Positions 28,401-35,877 of a stretch of DNA of 64,000 bases are shown here, in pieces. Each line of letters opens with the position of its first letter. Positions within the stretch are counted from its first letter, which is position 1. The notes below the pieces were generated by a model that worked only from the letters and a program-made list of their open reading frames with translations, was not told the origin of the DNA and searched no databases. The DNA lies in the NCBI RefSeq assembly GCF_031127875.1, contig NZ_JARXIA010000002.1, positions 62,001-126,000 on the forward strand, written 5' to 3'. This DNA comes from Pelagicoccus sp. SDUM812005 (GTDB lineage: Bacteria > Verrucomicrobiota > Verrucomicrobiia > Opitutales > Opitutaceae). The position numbers and the translations under genes were made by a program.

Positions 28401-28965
28401 CATCAAGTCCGAAGCCAATCCCCGCGACGTATTCATATTCTACTACGCAGGACATGGAGTCGTTTCAGAAGACGACGACCCCGAGTTCTTCCTTGCTCCC
28501 TACGAGATCACCCAGCTCTACGGAGAACGCCGCATTCTCCGCCAGCTCGGCATCTCCAGCGAGGAACTACTCGCCTACTCCCGCGACATCTCCGCCCAAA
28601 AGCAGCTCTTCCTCCTCGACGCCTGCCAATCCGCCGGAGCCCTCAAAAGCCTCGCCGTACGCGGTGCCGTGGAAGAGCGCGCCATCGCCCAGCTCGCCCG
28701 CAGCAGCGGCACCCATTGGCTCACCGCCACCGGCAGCGAACAATTTGCCACCGAGTTCGACAGCCTCGGCCACGGCGCCTTCACCCACGTAGTTCTGCAA
28801 GCTCTACAAGGCGCCGCCGACACCGGCGACGGCCTTGTCTCCGTCAACGAGCTCAAAGCCTACGTGGAAGCCCAAGTCCCCGAGCTCACCCAAAAGGAAA
28901 AAGGCGAAGCCCAATACCCCGTCACCTACGGCTACGGCCAAGACTTCCCCCTCGCCATCCCTTGA
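25429..28965 (+). CDS. Exported WD40/caspase (C14) protein 2
   Basis: A 1178-residue protein starting at the ATG at 25429, which begins a signal peptide (MTQTVRQLIFLALSVTAATP). The open frame reaches far upstream but overlaps caspase 1 in another frame and is not coding there. After a Pro-rich linker, a WD40-like first blade is clear (LDASPDGRYLLSLDQHVLKIWD). Further blades fill about 60-830, then an Ig-like domain, then the caspase domain (start FLVVGINEYQNPQYN) with His1009 in YYAGHG and Cys1066 in LLDACQSAG. Both caspases share the ending YGYGQDFP. It closes the five-gene block; an MFS gene converges from the other side. Confidence 0.88.
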   Translation: MTQTVRQLIFLALSVTAATPLVAQFEELLENPDLIEQSEFAPKPQEEASQADQAAVATPPPPPRLLSSSLHRDSILQLDASPDGRYLLSLDQHVLKIWDIEQRANIATFEQTPGGWNFNLPQAIMGAWFTNTPRQILVCTNHGFTLYDDFNFSTGKQSKFEPTAYWFNAAEQAVYVAVYNTKYNKLQLTLTRVDLSTRERTSSHTIDLSKENLVKSGTAITPSSRNFITVDPQGRFASIRFQGENPLLLVDLANGDIAARVPAPHGAIGFLPDGRLLGHTRESNLNAYTIVNPVTFQTQPLFQLASSSNLSPKLPTRLGQPLLLATGYEFTVHDLASRQTTPLQRLENRVTDASITVRGPNRTTTLIAQSNRQSGDYSKATATYLEPISIPSGIFGQAWSVPTFAPHDIAARPDDFELAIRRGADARIVRFNEVGLDIQNVDLPSAALGPFTPLYDPVNEDWQFLGSNQPRVASREARDSAFQLSALGPDFFQKEGDNRRFALRNTHFYDLSRDGQTIALHHNTAVTVVDRPSGKRIATFPIDSPYSYADNNQQLLALSPDGQTVAFAYTTKTDNGSLDIVECHDVSTGKLLWKAPCDKPFETIDFLRFSGDGRFLYLKGPIGGPTGSNWFSSRFVTTGEVNSKIDYTSAHLQAYNRAGTLVAQSSYNNITVKTLPDGKATASLVLDFKPATLAFIGSDNFLVATSNNDETLRLIDIREQAVIAEIKLFEDPKKWLVRHPGTGLFTSETSLQKDLKFIQGETITPLESYFDQFYQPRLLGSLVKGLSPKPTIPLSNLSLAPKLTLKIDGPATRGLTVEDEFETFELPTPEVTLKLEANCEGSPIADLRIYHNGKLVSGATRGLFVEDDDDAPLTETFTKTATNTFALTPGKNRFRAIAINEQGTESAPDEIIVYSEATAPESEGGIALHFLVVGINEYQNPQYNLNYAQKDAAAIEAILAKRYGQLFTRQNRYALYNSEATRENILATLDTIKSEANPRDVFIFYYAGHGVVSEDDDPEFFLAPYEITQLYGERRILRQLGISSEELLAYSRDISAQKQLFLLDACQSAGALKSLAVRGAVEERAIAQLARSSGTHWLTATGSEQFATEFDSLGHGAFTHVVLQALQGAADTGDGLVSVNELKAYVEAQVPELTQKEKGEAQYPVTYGYGQDFPLAIP

Positions 28966-28986
28966 AAGAAGTTTCAGAGCACCTCC

Positions 28987-30246
28987 CTAGCTGACGCCCT
29001 TTAAACACGCTTCGCTCGTCGCCTCGTAGCTGCATTCCGGTCTGGCAGAGCCTGACCTCCGAGCGCTCAGGCGCAGAATCCAAGGGCCGCCTAGGCCAAT
29101 AAACAGGGAGAGGATCGCGACCAAGCCAAACGCGACCTGCAGCCCGGCCCATTCGCTCACCAAGCCGACCAGCGGCGGTCCCGAGAGAAACCCGAGATAG
29201 CCGATCGTCGAAACCGCTGCCACCCCGCGACCCACGCCATCAGGATGGGCCCGCCCGCCCGCCCCCAAAAAGATCGGCACCAGATTCGCAATGCCCACTC
29301 CCGCCAAGCCCAGCCCAACGAAGGCCACCTGCCACACCGGCACCGCCGAGACCAAGGCGATTCCCGCCACCGCGAACCCGCCACTCCAGCGTAGCAGCCG
29401 CACGCTCCCCAAACGCTCCATCAAATAGTCTCCCGAAAAGCGCCCCGCCGCCATGGCGCAGCTAAACATTCCGTAAGCGAACGGAGCCAACCACGCCTCC
29501 GCGCTGGCTACGTCGCGCACGTAGACCGCGCTCCAGTCCATCATGACTCCCTCCGCAAAAAGAGAGACAAAAGCTAGGGCTCCCACCGCAACAATCGCCC
29601 CATTCATCGAAGTTCCCCTACCCGTCTTCGCCCGCACTTCCCTATCGGTAGCCAACGGCAGGTCCGGCAGGAGACGCTTCGCACGCGCCCATCCCAAGCC
29701 GCAAACCAGCAGGCCGACCGACAAGGCAGTCCCTTCCACCGAAACGCCAAACTTCAGCACCACCCCGATCGCCGCCGCCACCAAAAGGCCGCCCAGGCTC
29801 CAGAGCGCCTGCAGCCGGGCCATGATCGGACGTCCCACCGCCTTCTCCACCACGATGGCCTGGGAGTTGAGCGACACGTCAAAAGCGCCCTTCAAAGCTC
29901 CCAAAATTCCCGCCGCGACCACCGCTACCGCAAAGCTCCCCGCAAAAACCGGCCCCAGCAACGCCAGGCCAAATAACGGCACGATCGCCGTCAAGGCGCC
30001 ACGACTACCGAAGCGCGAAACCACTCGCCCCACTGTAGGCATGCCCACCAAGGCGCCCCCCACCATCGACAACAGCAGCGCCGACAGCCCCAACTCATCC
30101 AAATCCAGCCGTTCCTTCAGCAGCGGCAGCAAAGCCGCCCACATCCCAAAGCCAATTCCGTTCATCAAGTAAAGCGACGCAGCCGCCCAACGAGCCCGAG
30201 CCGCTTCGCTTTCCACTCCTCTGTCAATCGTATCCGTTCCTGCCAT
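28987..30246 (-). CDS. MFS transporter (YbjJ-like)
   Basis: About 419 residues with around 12 hydrophobic helices. The loop between helices 2 and 3 (GMPTVGRVVSRFGSRG) is the MFS signature area, and the general sequence resembles the sugar-efflux/YbjJ group. The ATG at 30246 (MAGTDTIDRG) is preferred; a GTG three codons upstream is also possible. It diverges from a LysR-family gene over about 70 bp, which suggests that the regulator controls this transporter. The substrate is unknown. Confidence 0.85.
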   Translation of the reverse strand: MAGTDTIDRGVESEAARARWAAASLYLMNGIGFGMWAALLPLLKERLDLDELGLSALLLSMVGGALVGMPTVGRVVSRFGSRGALTAIVPLFGLALLGPVFAGSFAVAVVAAGILGALKGAFDVSLNSQAIVVEKAVGRPIMARLQALWSLGGLLVAAAIGVVLKFGVSVEGTALSVGLLVCGLGWARAKRLLPDLPLATDREVRAKTGRGTSMNGAIVAVGALAFVSLFAEGVMMDWSAVYVRDVASAEAWLAPFAYGMFSCAMAAGRFSGDYLMERLGSVRLLRWSGGFAVAGIALVSAVPVWQVAFVGLGLAGVGIANLVPIFLGAGGRAHPDGVGRGVAAVSTIGYLGFLSGPPLVGLVSEWAGLQVAFGLVAILSLFIGLGGPWILRLSARRSGSARPECSYEATSEACLKGVS

Positions 30247-30304
30247 GCCCCACACTCTATCAGCTCGGCTCTCATAATTCTAATTGTACTTTTTCATGGG
30301 CTTA

Positions 30305-30319
30305 ATAACTCTCAGTTAT
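30305..30319. promoter_or_regulatory. LysR-type T-N11-A palindrome overlapping the regulator start
   Basis: ATAACT-CTC-AGTTAT is a perfect inverted repeat with the T-N11-A form of LysR boxes (T306, A318). Its last bases overlap the ATG of the lysR-type gene, which would suit negative autoregulation. A second short repeat, AATT-CT-AATT, is at 30276-30285. Confidence 0.5.
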
Positions 30320-31190
30320 GGAGATTGCCCAACTCAAATCCTTCCTCGTCCTAGCGGAACAGCTGCACTACGGCCGCGCCGCTGCCGCGCTTCACCTCTC
30401 CCAGCCGGCCCTCACCAAACAGATCCAACGCCTGGAGGAAGATCTGGGCGGCGCCCTCTTCGAGCGCGGCACCCAGGGCACCCGCCTCAGCGCCTTCGGG
30501 GAACAATGGCTCCAAGAGGCTCGCCAAGTGAACCAGAAACTGGACGGTCTCCTGGATCGCGGCCGCCAGATAGCCCTCGGCGAAACCGGTCGGATCCGCA
30601 TCGGCTTCGGCTACCACTCCCTCGAGCTTGTACCCAGCGTCGTCGTAAAGCTCCGCGACAGAGCCCCAGGTATCCAAATTTCCCTACGCGACATGTCGAC
30701 CGCCGAACAGCTCGCCGCCCTGGAAGAAGGCAAGTTGGACCTCGCTTTCGTTCGCGTCCCGATCGCCAACCACAGCGACTACGAAAGCCTACCCGCCATC
30801 GAAGACCGCATGGCGCTCGTAACGGCTCGTTCTCAAACCGGAGGAAAAAATCTCAAGCTCGCCGACGTACGCGACCAAGCCTTCGTCACCATTTCCCAAC
30901 TACGCTCCCCCGGCTTTTTCGGCCACATGCTCGCCCTCTGCGCCAAGCACGGCTTCCACCCGCGCATCGTGCAGCAGGTGAGCGAATTCCCCACCGCCCT
31001 AGCCCTCACCCGCGCCGGGATGGGCGTCACCATGATCCCCGAATCCTACTGGAACTCCGACTACAAAAGCCTGCAAATCCACCGCATCGCCGCCGCTGAC
31101 TCAAAATGGAAAGTGGGCGCCCTGTGGCGGCGGGGCGACCGAAACCCCGCCCTCCATCGCTTCCTCGAAACCTTGAAAACCTTTCTCTAG
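30318..31190 (+). CDS. LysR-family transcriptional regulator
   Basis: A 290-residue protein. The N-terminal winged helix-turn-helix has the family pattern (QLKSFLVLAEQLHYGRAA, LHLSQPALTKQIQRLEEDLG, FERGTQGTRLSAFG). The remainder is a two-lobed inducer-binding domain with GRIRIGFGYHSLELVP at its start. It is divergent from the MFS transporter gene. The inducer is unknown. Confidence 0.93.
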   Translation: MEIAQLKSFLVLAEQLHYGRAAAALHLSQPALTKQIQRLEEDLGGALFERGTQGTRLSAFGEQWLQEARQVNQKLDGLLDRGRQIALGETGRIRIGFGYHSLELVPSVVVKLRDRAPGIQISLRDMSTAEQLAALEEGKLDLAFVRVPIANHSDYESLPAIEDRMALVTARSQTGGKNLKLADVRDQAFVTISQLRSPGFFGHMLALCAKHGFHPRIVQQVSEFPTALALTRAGMGVTMIPESYWNSDYKSLQIHRIAAADSKWKVGALWRRGDRNPALHRFLETLKTFL

Positions 31191-31289
31191 CCGTCCAGCC
31201 CCTTCCCTCTAACAATAACCTCGACGGTTGACCTTCCCCGTCTTTAGGCCATAGCTGAACACGCAGCACAACCAACAACCCCCTCCATT

Positions 31290-31868
31290 ATGAAACTAAA
31301 GAAACTCCTCGCTACGCTCGTTCTCGCCTCCTCAGTCGCAATCCTATCCTCCGCCGCATCCTACATCAAAATCGAGGGCATCGAAGGCGAATCCAAAAGC
31401 GAACACCACAAAGGCTGGATCGATATAGAATCCATATCAGGACTCTCCGCGCCACGCGACGCCGCCTCGGGAATGGCCACCGGCAAACGCCAGCACAAGC
31501 CCATCACCCTCACCAAGCAGGTAGACAAGTCCTCTCCCCTCTTCCAAGCCTCAGTCGGAAGCGGCCACAACCCCTTGCACGAAGCTAAGAGTAAGAAAGC
31601 GAACAATCCACTCCACGAAGCGAACGGGACGTCGGCCAACAACCCGCTCTTCGCATCTGCTATGACCATCGAGCAAGACGGCGTGACCTACCAGCTGCAC
31701 GGAGTCAAAGTCCTCAGCTCCACCCGCGACGGCGACACGGAAACCATCACCCTCAGCTACACTTCCATCAACATCCTGCCCAAGGCCGCCGAACTGAAAC
31801 CAATCGAATCAAAGGCCGTCAAAGCGACCGACTACAATTCCTCCCGCTCCAATAAGAACGGCAAATAG
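31290..31868 (+). CDS. Exported Hcp-family (T6SS tube-like) protein with peptide repeat
   Basis: A 192-residue protein with an N-terminal signal peptide (cleaved near residue 24, SSA/ASY). The mature part begins YIKIEGIEGESKSEHHKGWIDIES and continues with ASGMATGKRQHKPITLTK, close to the type VI secretion tube protein Hcp/Hcp1 family, and ends with an LSYTSI-like strand. Unusually, where Hcp has a loop it carries an insertion of two 12-residue repeats starting NPLHEA and a third NPLF. Classical Hcp has no signal peptide. No other T6SS gene is present. Secreted Hcp-like proteins without T6SS are known in environmental bacteria, but their role is not established. Confidence 0.8.
   Translation: MKLKKLLATLVLASSVAILSSAASYIKIEGIEGESKSEHHKGWIDIESISGLSAPRDAASGMATGKRQHKPITLTKQVDKSSPLFQASVGSGHNPLHEAKSKKANNPLHEANGTSANNPLFASAMTIEQDGVTYQLHGVKVLSSTRDGDTETITLSYTSINILPKAAELKPIESKAVKATDYNSSRSNKNGK
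31569..31640 (+). repeat. Two tandem 36-bp coding repeats in the Hcp-like gene
   Basis: Units 31569-31604 and 31605-31640 both encode 12 residues starting NPLHEA and ending AN; a partial third unit (NPLF) follows at 31641. The DNA of the two units has diverged at many third positions. Confidence 0.75.
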
Positions 31869-31958
31869 TTCCGTATTATTTATTGAATACAGCTTCAGCA
31901 GACGCGACACGATCGCGACAGCCGTCACCACCGGCTGCCAAAAAGTTAAAAGCAAACA

Positions 31959-32333
31959 ATGCCCTTCGAAAACACTTGGGAAGACCGAGGCTACTATTCT
32001 CGATTTTGGGGAATCGTACCGGAATGGGAGATCGACGTGATGAATCGCGAGTTCTCCGACGACCCGCGCTGCGACACCGCCCGCTACCAAATCTTCGACG
32101 GAACCGATATCGAAGCTTTTGCCGTAACCGAACGAGAGATCAAAAAGATCGCTTCCAACGACATCGGCATCGAATCCTACTTGAAGAACATTTCCGTAGC
32201 CCTCGTGGGATCCAAACCCGAAATAAAGGCCGCGTACCAGCAATACGTCGAGACCTGCCAAAAGGTAAACAAAACTTGGACCTTCCGCATCTTCGACACC
32301 CTCGCCGAAGCTCGCCAGTGGCTCCAAGCTTGA
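31959..32333 (+). CDS. Small soluble protein, possibly SpoIIAA/STAS-like
   Basis: A 124-residue protein without signal or membrane segments. The pattern of strands and helices (YYSRFWGIVPEWEIDVMNREFS, TARYQIFDGTDIEAFAVTEREIKKIA, VALVGSKPEIKAAYQQYVE, FRIFDTLAEARQWL) fits the SpoIIAA-like/STAS-related fold. That assignment is by secondary-structure pattern only. Its function is unknown. It shares a bidirectional terminator with the convergent acs gene. Confidence 0.65.
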   Translation: MPFENTWEDRGYYSRFWGIVPEWEIDVMNREFSDDPRCDTARYQIFDGTDIEAFAVTEREIKKIASNDIGIESYLKNISVALVGSKPEIKAAYQQYVETCQKVNKTWTFRIFDTLAEARQWLQA

Positions 32334-32385
32334 TTGCGCTTTCCGCAACCCACGCCGACCCCACAGTTCGTATCCAAACTTAACT

Positions 32386-32422
32386 ACAAAAAAGGCGACG
32401 CTCTAAGCGTCGCCTTTGTAGT
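32386..32422. terminator. Bidirectional terminator between the 31959 gene and acs
   Basis: Perfect 11-bp arms AAAGGCGACGC (32391-32401) and GCGTCGCCTTT (32407-32417) are flanked by further pairing ACTACA/TGTAGT. Both strands give a stem ending in a T-rich arm. Confidence 0.88.
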
Positions 32423-32443
32423 TTAAATTACGATACGGAACCC

Positions 32444-34387
32444 TTATCCCTTCTGCAGAGCCTTCACCACGTTCAAGTCCTCGAGCGTAGTCGTGTCTTG
32501 CTTGATTTCCTTGCCCGCGGCTATGTCCTTGAGAAGGCGACGCATGATCTTGCCGCTACGGGTCTTGGGCAATGCGGGAGCGAAGCGAACCTCGTCCGGC
32601 TTGGCAATCGCGCCAATCTCCTTACCCACGTGCTCGCGCAGCTCTCGGCGAAGCTCTTCGGTCATCGCCACGCCTTCCTTAACGGTGACGAAACAAACAA
32701 CCGCGCTTCCCTTCAACTCGTGGGGGCGTCCCACCACCGCAGCTTCCGCCACGCCGCTGTGACCGACCAAAGCGCTCTCCACTTCAGCCGTTCCGATACG
32801 GTGACCGGATACGTTCAACACATCGTCGATACGGCCGATGATCCAAAAGTAGCCGTCCTTGTCCTGATGGCAACCATCACCGCAGAAATAGATTCCCTTG
32901 TACTCGCTCCAATAGGTTTCCTTGTAGCGCTTCTTGTCGCCGTAAAGGCCGCGTAGCATCGACGGCCAGGGTTGAGTAAGAACCAGCTTCCCGTTCTCTC
33001 CCTTACGCACCTCCTTGCCTTCGTCGTTGAAAACCTTCGGCACCACGCCGAAGAACGGCAGTCCCGCCGAACCGGGCTTCGAATAGGCCGCGCCCGGAAG
33101 CGTCGTGATCATGATCCCTCCGGTTTCCGTTTGCCACCACGTATCCACGATGGGACAACGGCCGCCGCCGATAACCTTGTGGTACCACTTCCAAGCCTCT
33201 GGATTGATCGGCTCGCCCACCGAACCCAGAAGGCGAAGCGAGCTCAGGTCGTGCTTCTTGATGTGCTGGTCGCCCCATTTCATGAAGGCGCGGATCGCTG
33301 TCGGAGCCGTGTAGAAAATGGTAACGCGATGGCGTTCGACGATATCCCAAAAACGATCGACGTCCGGATAGTTTGGCGCCCCTTCATAAATGACATTGGT
33401 AGCCCCGTTGGAAAGAATCCCATAGGTCACGTAGCTGTGTCCCGTGATCCAGCCGATGTCCGCCGTACACCAATAAGTGTCGCTCTCCTTCAGATCGAAA
33501 ACGTACTTGGAAGTCATGGTGGTTCCGAGCAGGTAGCCACCGCTAGTGTGCAGCACTCCCTTCGGCTTCCCCGTACTACCGCTCGTATAGAGAATGAAGA
33601 GCGGCGTTTCCGAATCGAAGGCCTTGGCAGCGTGCTTGTGGCTAGCTTCGCTCATCAGGGTGTGATACCAAAGATCGCGTCCTTGCTTCATGGATACGCG
33701 ATTGCCGATCCGCTTGACGACGACCACGTTCGTTACCGTCGGACAGCCTTTCATCGCCGCGTTCACGTTCTTCTTCAGGTCCACGACCGATCCGCGACGC
33801 CATCCGCCATCCGCCGTTACGACGACCTTCGCCTGGCAATCGTTCACGCGATCCTTGATGGATTCCGAACTGAATCCGCCGAAAATCACCGTGTGCACAG
33901 CTCCGATACGAGCGCTGGCCAACATAGCGACCACCGCCTCGCAGGTCATCGGCATATAAATTGCGATCCGATCGCCCTTCTTCACGCCCAGCCCTTCCAG
34001 CACGTTGGCGAACTTGCACACTTCCACGTGCAACTGCTTGTAGGTCAGCGTCTGCTGGTCGCCCGGCTCGCCCTCGAAAATCAAGGCCGCCTTGTTCTCG
34101 CGGGGCGTTCCCAAGTGACGGTCCACGCAATTCTCGCAAACATTTAGCTTGCCACCTACGAACCATTTGGCTTGGGGTTCTTTCCACTCGAGCGTTTTCT
34201 TCCAAGGCTTACGCCACTGAAGCAACTCTTTCGCTTGAGCGTTCCAAAACTTTTCAGGGTTTGCTACGGACTCATTGTACAGCCGCTTGTATTCGGCCAT
34301 ACTGCTCACGGTAGCTTGCTTTCTGAATTCGGGCGACGGCGAAACTCTTTCGCTCTGGCTTGCAGTTGAAGTGGTCTTGTCTGGCAC
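32444..34387 (-). CDS. acs: Acetyl-CoA synthetase (AMP-forming)
   Basis: A 647-residue enzyme that activates acetate to acetyl-CoA through acetyl-AMP. The adenylate-forming core motifs are present ([37 protein letters not shown]), and the C-terminal [10 protein letters not shown] contains the regulatory/catalytic lysine that Pat-type enzymes acetylate. Start: a GTG at 34387 gives the usual N-terminal length; the first ATG is 29 codons in, at [12 protein letters not shown], and would remove part of the N-terminal region. It is divergent from rho across 215 bp. Confidence 0.96.
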   Translation of the reverse strand: MPDKTTSTASQSERVSPSPEFRKQATVSSMAEYKRLYNESVANPEKFWNAQAKELLQWRKPWKKTLEWKEPQAKWFVGGKLNVCENCVDRHLGTPRENKAALIFEGEPGDQQTLTYKQLHVEVCKFANVLEGLGVKKGDRIAIYMPMTCEAVVAMLASARIGAVHTVIFGGFSSESIKDRVNDCQAKVVVTADGGWRRGSVVDLKKNVNAAMKGCPTVTNVVVVKRIGNRVSMKQGRDLWYHTLMSEASHKHAAKAFDSETPLFILYTSGSTGKPKGVLHTSGGYLLGTTMTSKYVFDLKESDTYWCTADIGWITGHSYVTYGILSNGATNVIYEGAPNYPDVDRFWDIVERHRVTIFYTAPTAIRAFMKWGDQHIKKHDLSSLRLLGSVGEPINPEAWKWYHKVIGGGRCPIVDTWWQTETGGIMITTLPGAAYSKPGSAGLPFFGVVPKVFNDEGKEVRKGENGKLVLTQPWPSMLRGLYGDKKRYKETYWSEYKGIYFCGDGCHQDKDGYFWIIGRIDDVLNVSGHRIGTAEVESALVGHSGVAEAAVVGRPHELKGSAVVCFVTVKEGVAMTEELRRELREHVGKEIGAIAKPDEVRFAPALPKTRSGKIMRRLLKDIAAGKEIKQDTTTLEDLNVVKALQKG

Positions 34388-34602
34388 TTACTTAGTCCTC
34401 GTTTGTTGGGGTTAGGGATTTAAGGCAAAACACGATACTGTCTCCGACGATCTTCTACGGTCAAGCTTTGGAACTCACTCAACAGACTCTCCTCATACAT
34501 TTTTCGCTACGGATCAGCCGGCTATAACCCCCTTATCGCCTCCCGTATTCGAAATTCACGCACGAAACACTTTCACTCAATTACTGCCTAATCCGCTCCG
34601 TC

Positions 34603-35733
34603 ATGGACAACGAGAACGCGCCACAAGAAGAAACAATAACCGTCGAGGGTGTCCTCGAAGTCACCAAGAAGAAGACCGGCCAACTGCTCGACCTGAGCAA
34701 AAACGGCCGCCAGCGCCCGACCGATCCCTTCGTGCCCAAGGAGCTTATTCGTCGCTTCAAGCTGCGCAGCGGCAGCCACATCGTAGCCCAGGCTACCGCA
34801 GATCCGCGCTTCCAGAACCCAAAGGTCCGCTTCATCGAGCAGGTCGACGGCGTCAGCGTGGAGGAGCGCCGCAAGTTCATGCCCTTCTCCCAGCTGACCA
34901 CCATCACGCCCGAAGAGCAGATCCGACTCGAAACGGACAAGAAGAAGATGACCACCCGCTGCATGGACCTCTTCTGCCCCATCGGCAAAGGCACCCGCGG
35001 CCTCATCGTCGCCCCGCCGCGCACCGGCAAGACCACCCTTCTCACCCACATCGCCCAAGGCATTAACGCCAACCACCCGGAGATCCACCTCATGGTGCTG
35101 CTCATCGACGAGCGCCCCGAAGAAGTCACCGACTTCCGCCGCAACATCGACGCCGAAGTCTGGGCATCCTCCAACGACGAAGAGCTCCCCAGCCACCTCC
35201 GCGTCGCCGAGCTCTGCATCGAGCGAGCCAAGTGCCTCGTGGAAACCGGCAAGGACGTCGTCATCCTCATGGACTCCATCACCCGCTTGGCCCGCGCCCA
35301 CAACGCCGCCAGCAAGGGTAAGCGCACCATGTCGGGCGGCCTCGACATCCGCGCCCTCGAAAAGCCGCGCCAGATCTTCGCCGCCGCCCGCAACACCGAA
35401 GAAGCCGGCTCGCTCACCATCATCGCCTCCGCCCTCATCGAGACCGGCAGCCGCATGGACGACATGATTTTCCAGGAATTCAAGGGAACCGGCAACATGG
35501 AGATGGTCCTCGATCGCAAGATCGCCGACATGCGCATCTACCCGGCCATGAACATCGCCACTTCCGGCACCCGCCGCGAAGAGCTGCTCATCCCCGAAGA
35601 CAAGCTCGACGGAATCCACTTCTTCCGCCGCGCCCTCGTGCAGCAAAAGCCCGAGGACGCAGCCGAGACCATGATCACTCGACTCTCAAAAACCGACTCC
35701 AACCAGGAACTCCTCGACCTAATAAGCAGATAA
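34603..35733 (+). CDS. rho: Transcription termination factor Rho, short form
   Basis: A 376-residue hexameric RNA helicase/ATPase. The ATPase core is complete: P-loop GLIVAPPRTGKTTLL, Walker B VVILMDSITRLARAHN, and the R-loop with KGKRTMSGGLDIRAL, then AARNTEEAGSLTIIASALIETGS. Unlike E. coli Rho (419 residues) it lacks the N-terminal helical domain; the protein starts directly at the RNA-binding domain (VEGVLEVTKKKTGQLLDL). There the aromatic RNP motif GFGFLR of typical Rho is replaced by a Thr-Gly-Gln-Leu stretch. This implies altered primary RNA binding. ATG start at 34603. Confidence 0.93.
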   Translation: MDNENAPQEETITVEGVLEVTKKKTGQLLDLSKNGRQRPTDPFVPKELIRRFKLRSGSHIVAQATADPRFQNPKVRFIEQVDGVSVEERRKFMPFSQLTTITPEEQIRLETDKKKMTTRCMDLFCPIGKGTRGLIVAPPRTGKTTLLTHIAQGINANHPEIHLMVLLIDERPEEVTDFRRNIDAEVWASSNDEELPSHLRVAELCIERAKCLVETGKDVVILMDSITRLARAHNAASKGKRTMSGGLDIRALEKPRQIFAAARNTEEAGSLTIIASALIETGSRMDDMIFQEFKGTGNMEMVLDRKIADMRIYPAMNIATSGTRREELLIPEDKLDGIHFFRRALVQQKPEDAAETMITRLSKTDSNQELLDLISR

Positions 35734-35877
35734 ACGTAGCGAAAAGGACGCTCTTTCAAGAATAAGCTGCGCCAAACGCGCTTAAGCCTTGAACTGCCCC
35801 GATTCGTCGCGTGAAAAAGTACGTTTCCTCTGCTCGCAGGACACAAGCGAGCACCACACCCGTTTCAATTAATATCA

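Noticed and set aside
31290-31868. Evidence for a type VI secretion locus
   Set aside because: Only an Hcp-like protein is present, with a signal peptide; no VgrG, ClpV, TssB/C or baseplate gene is seen.
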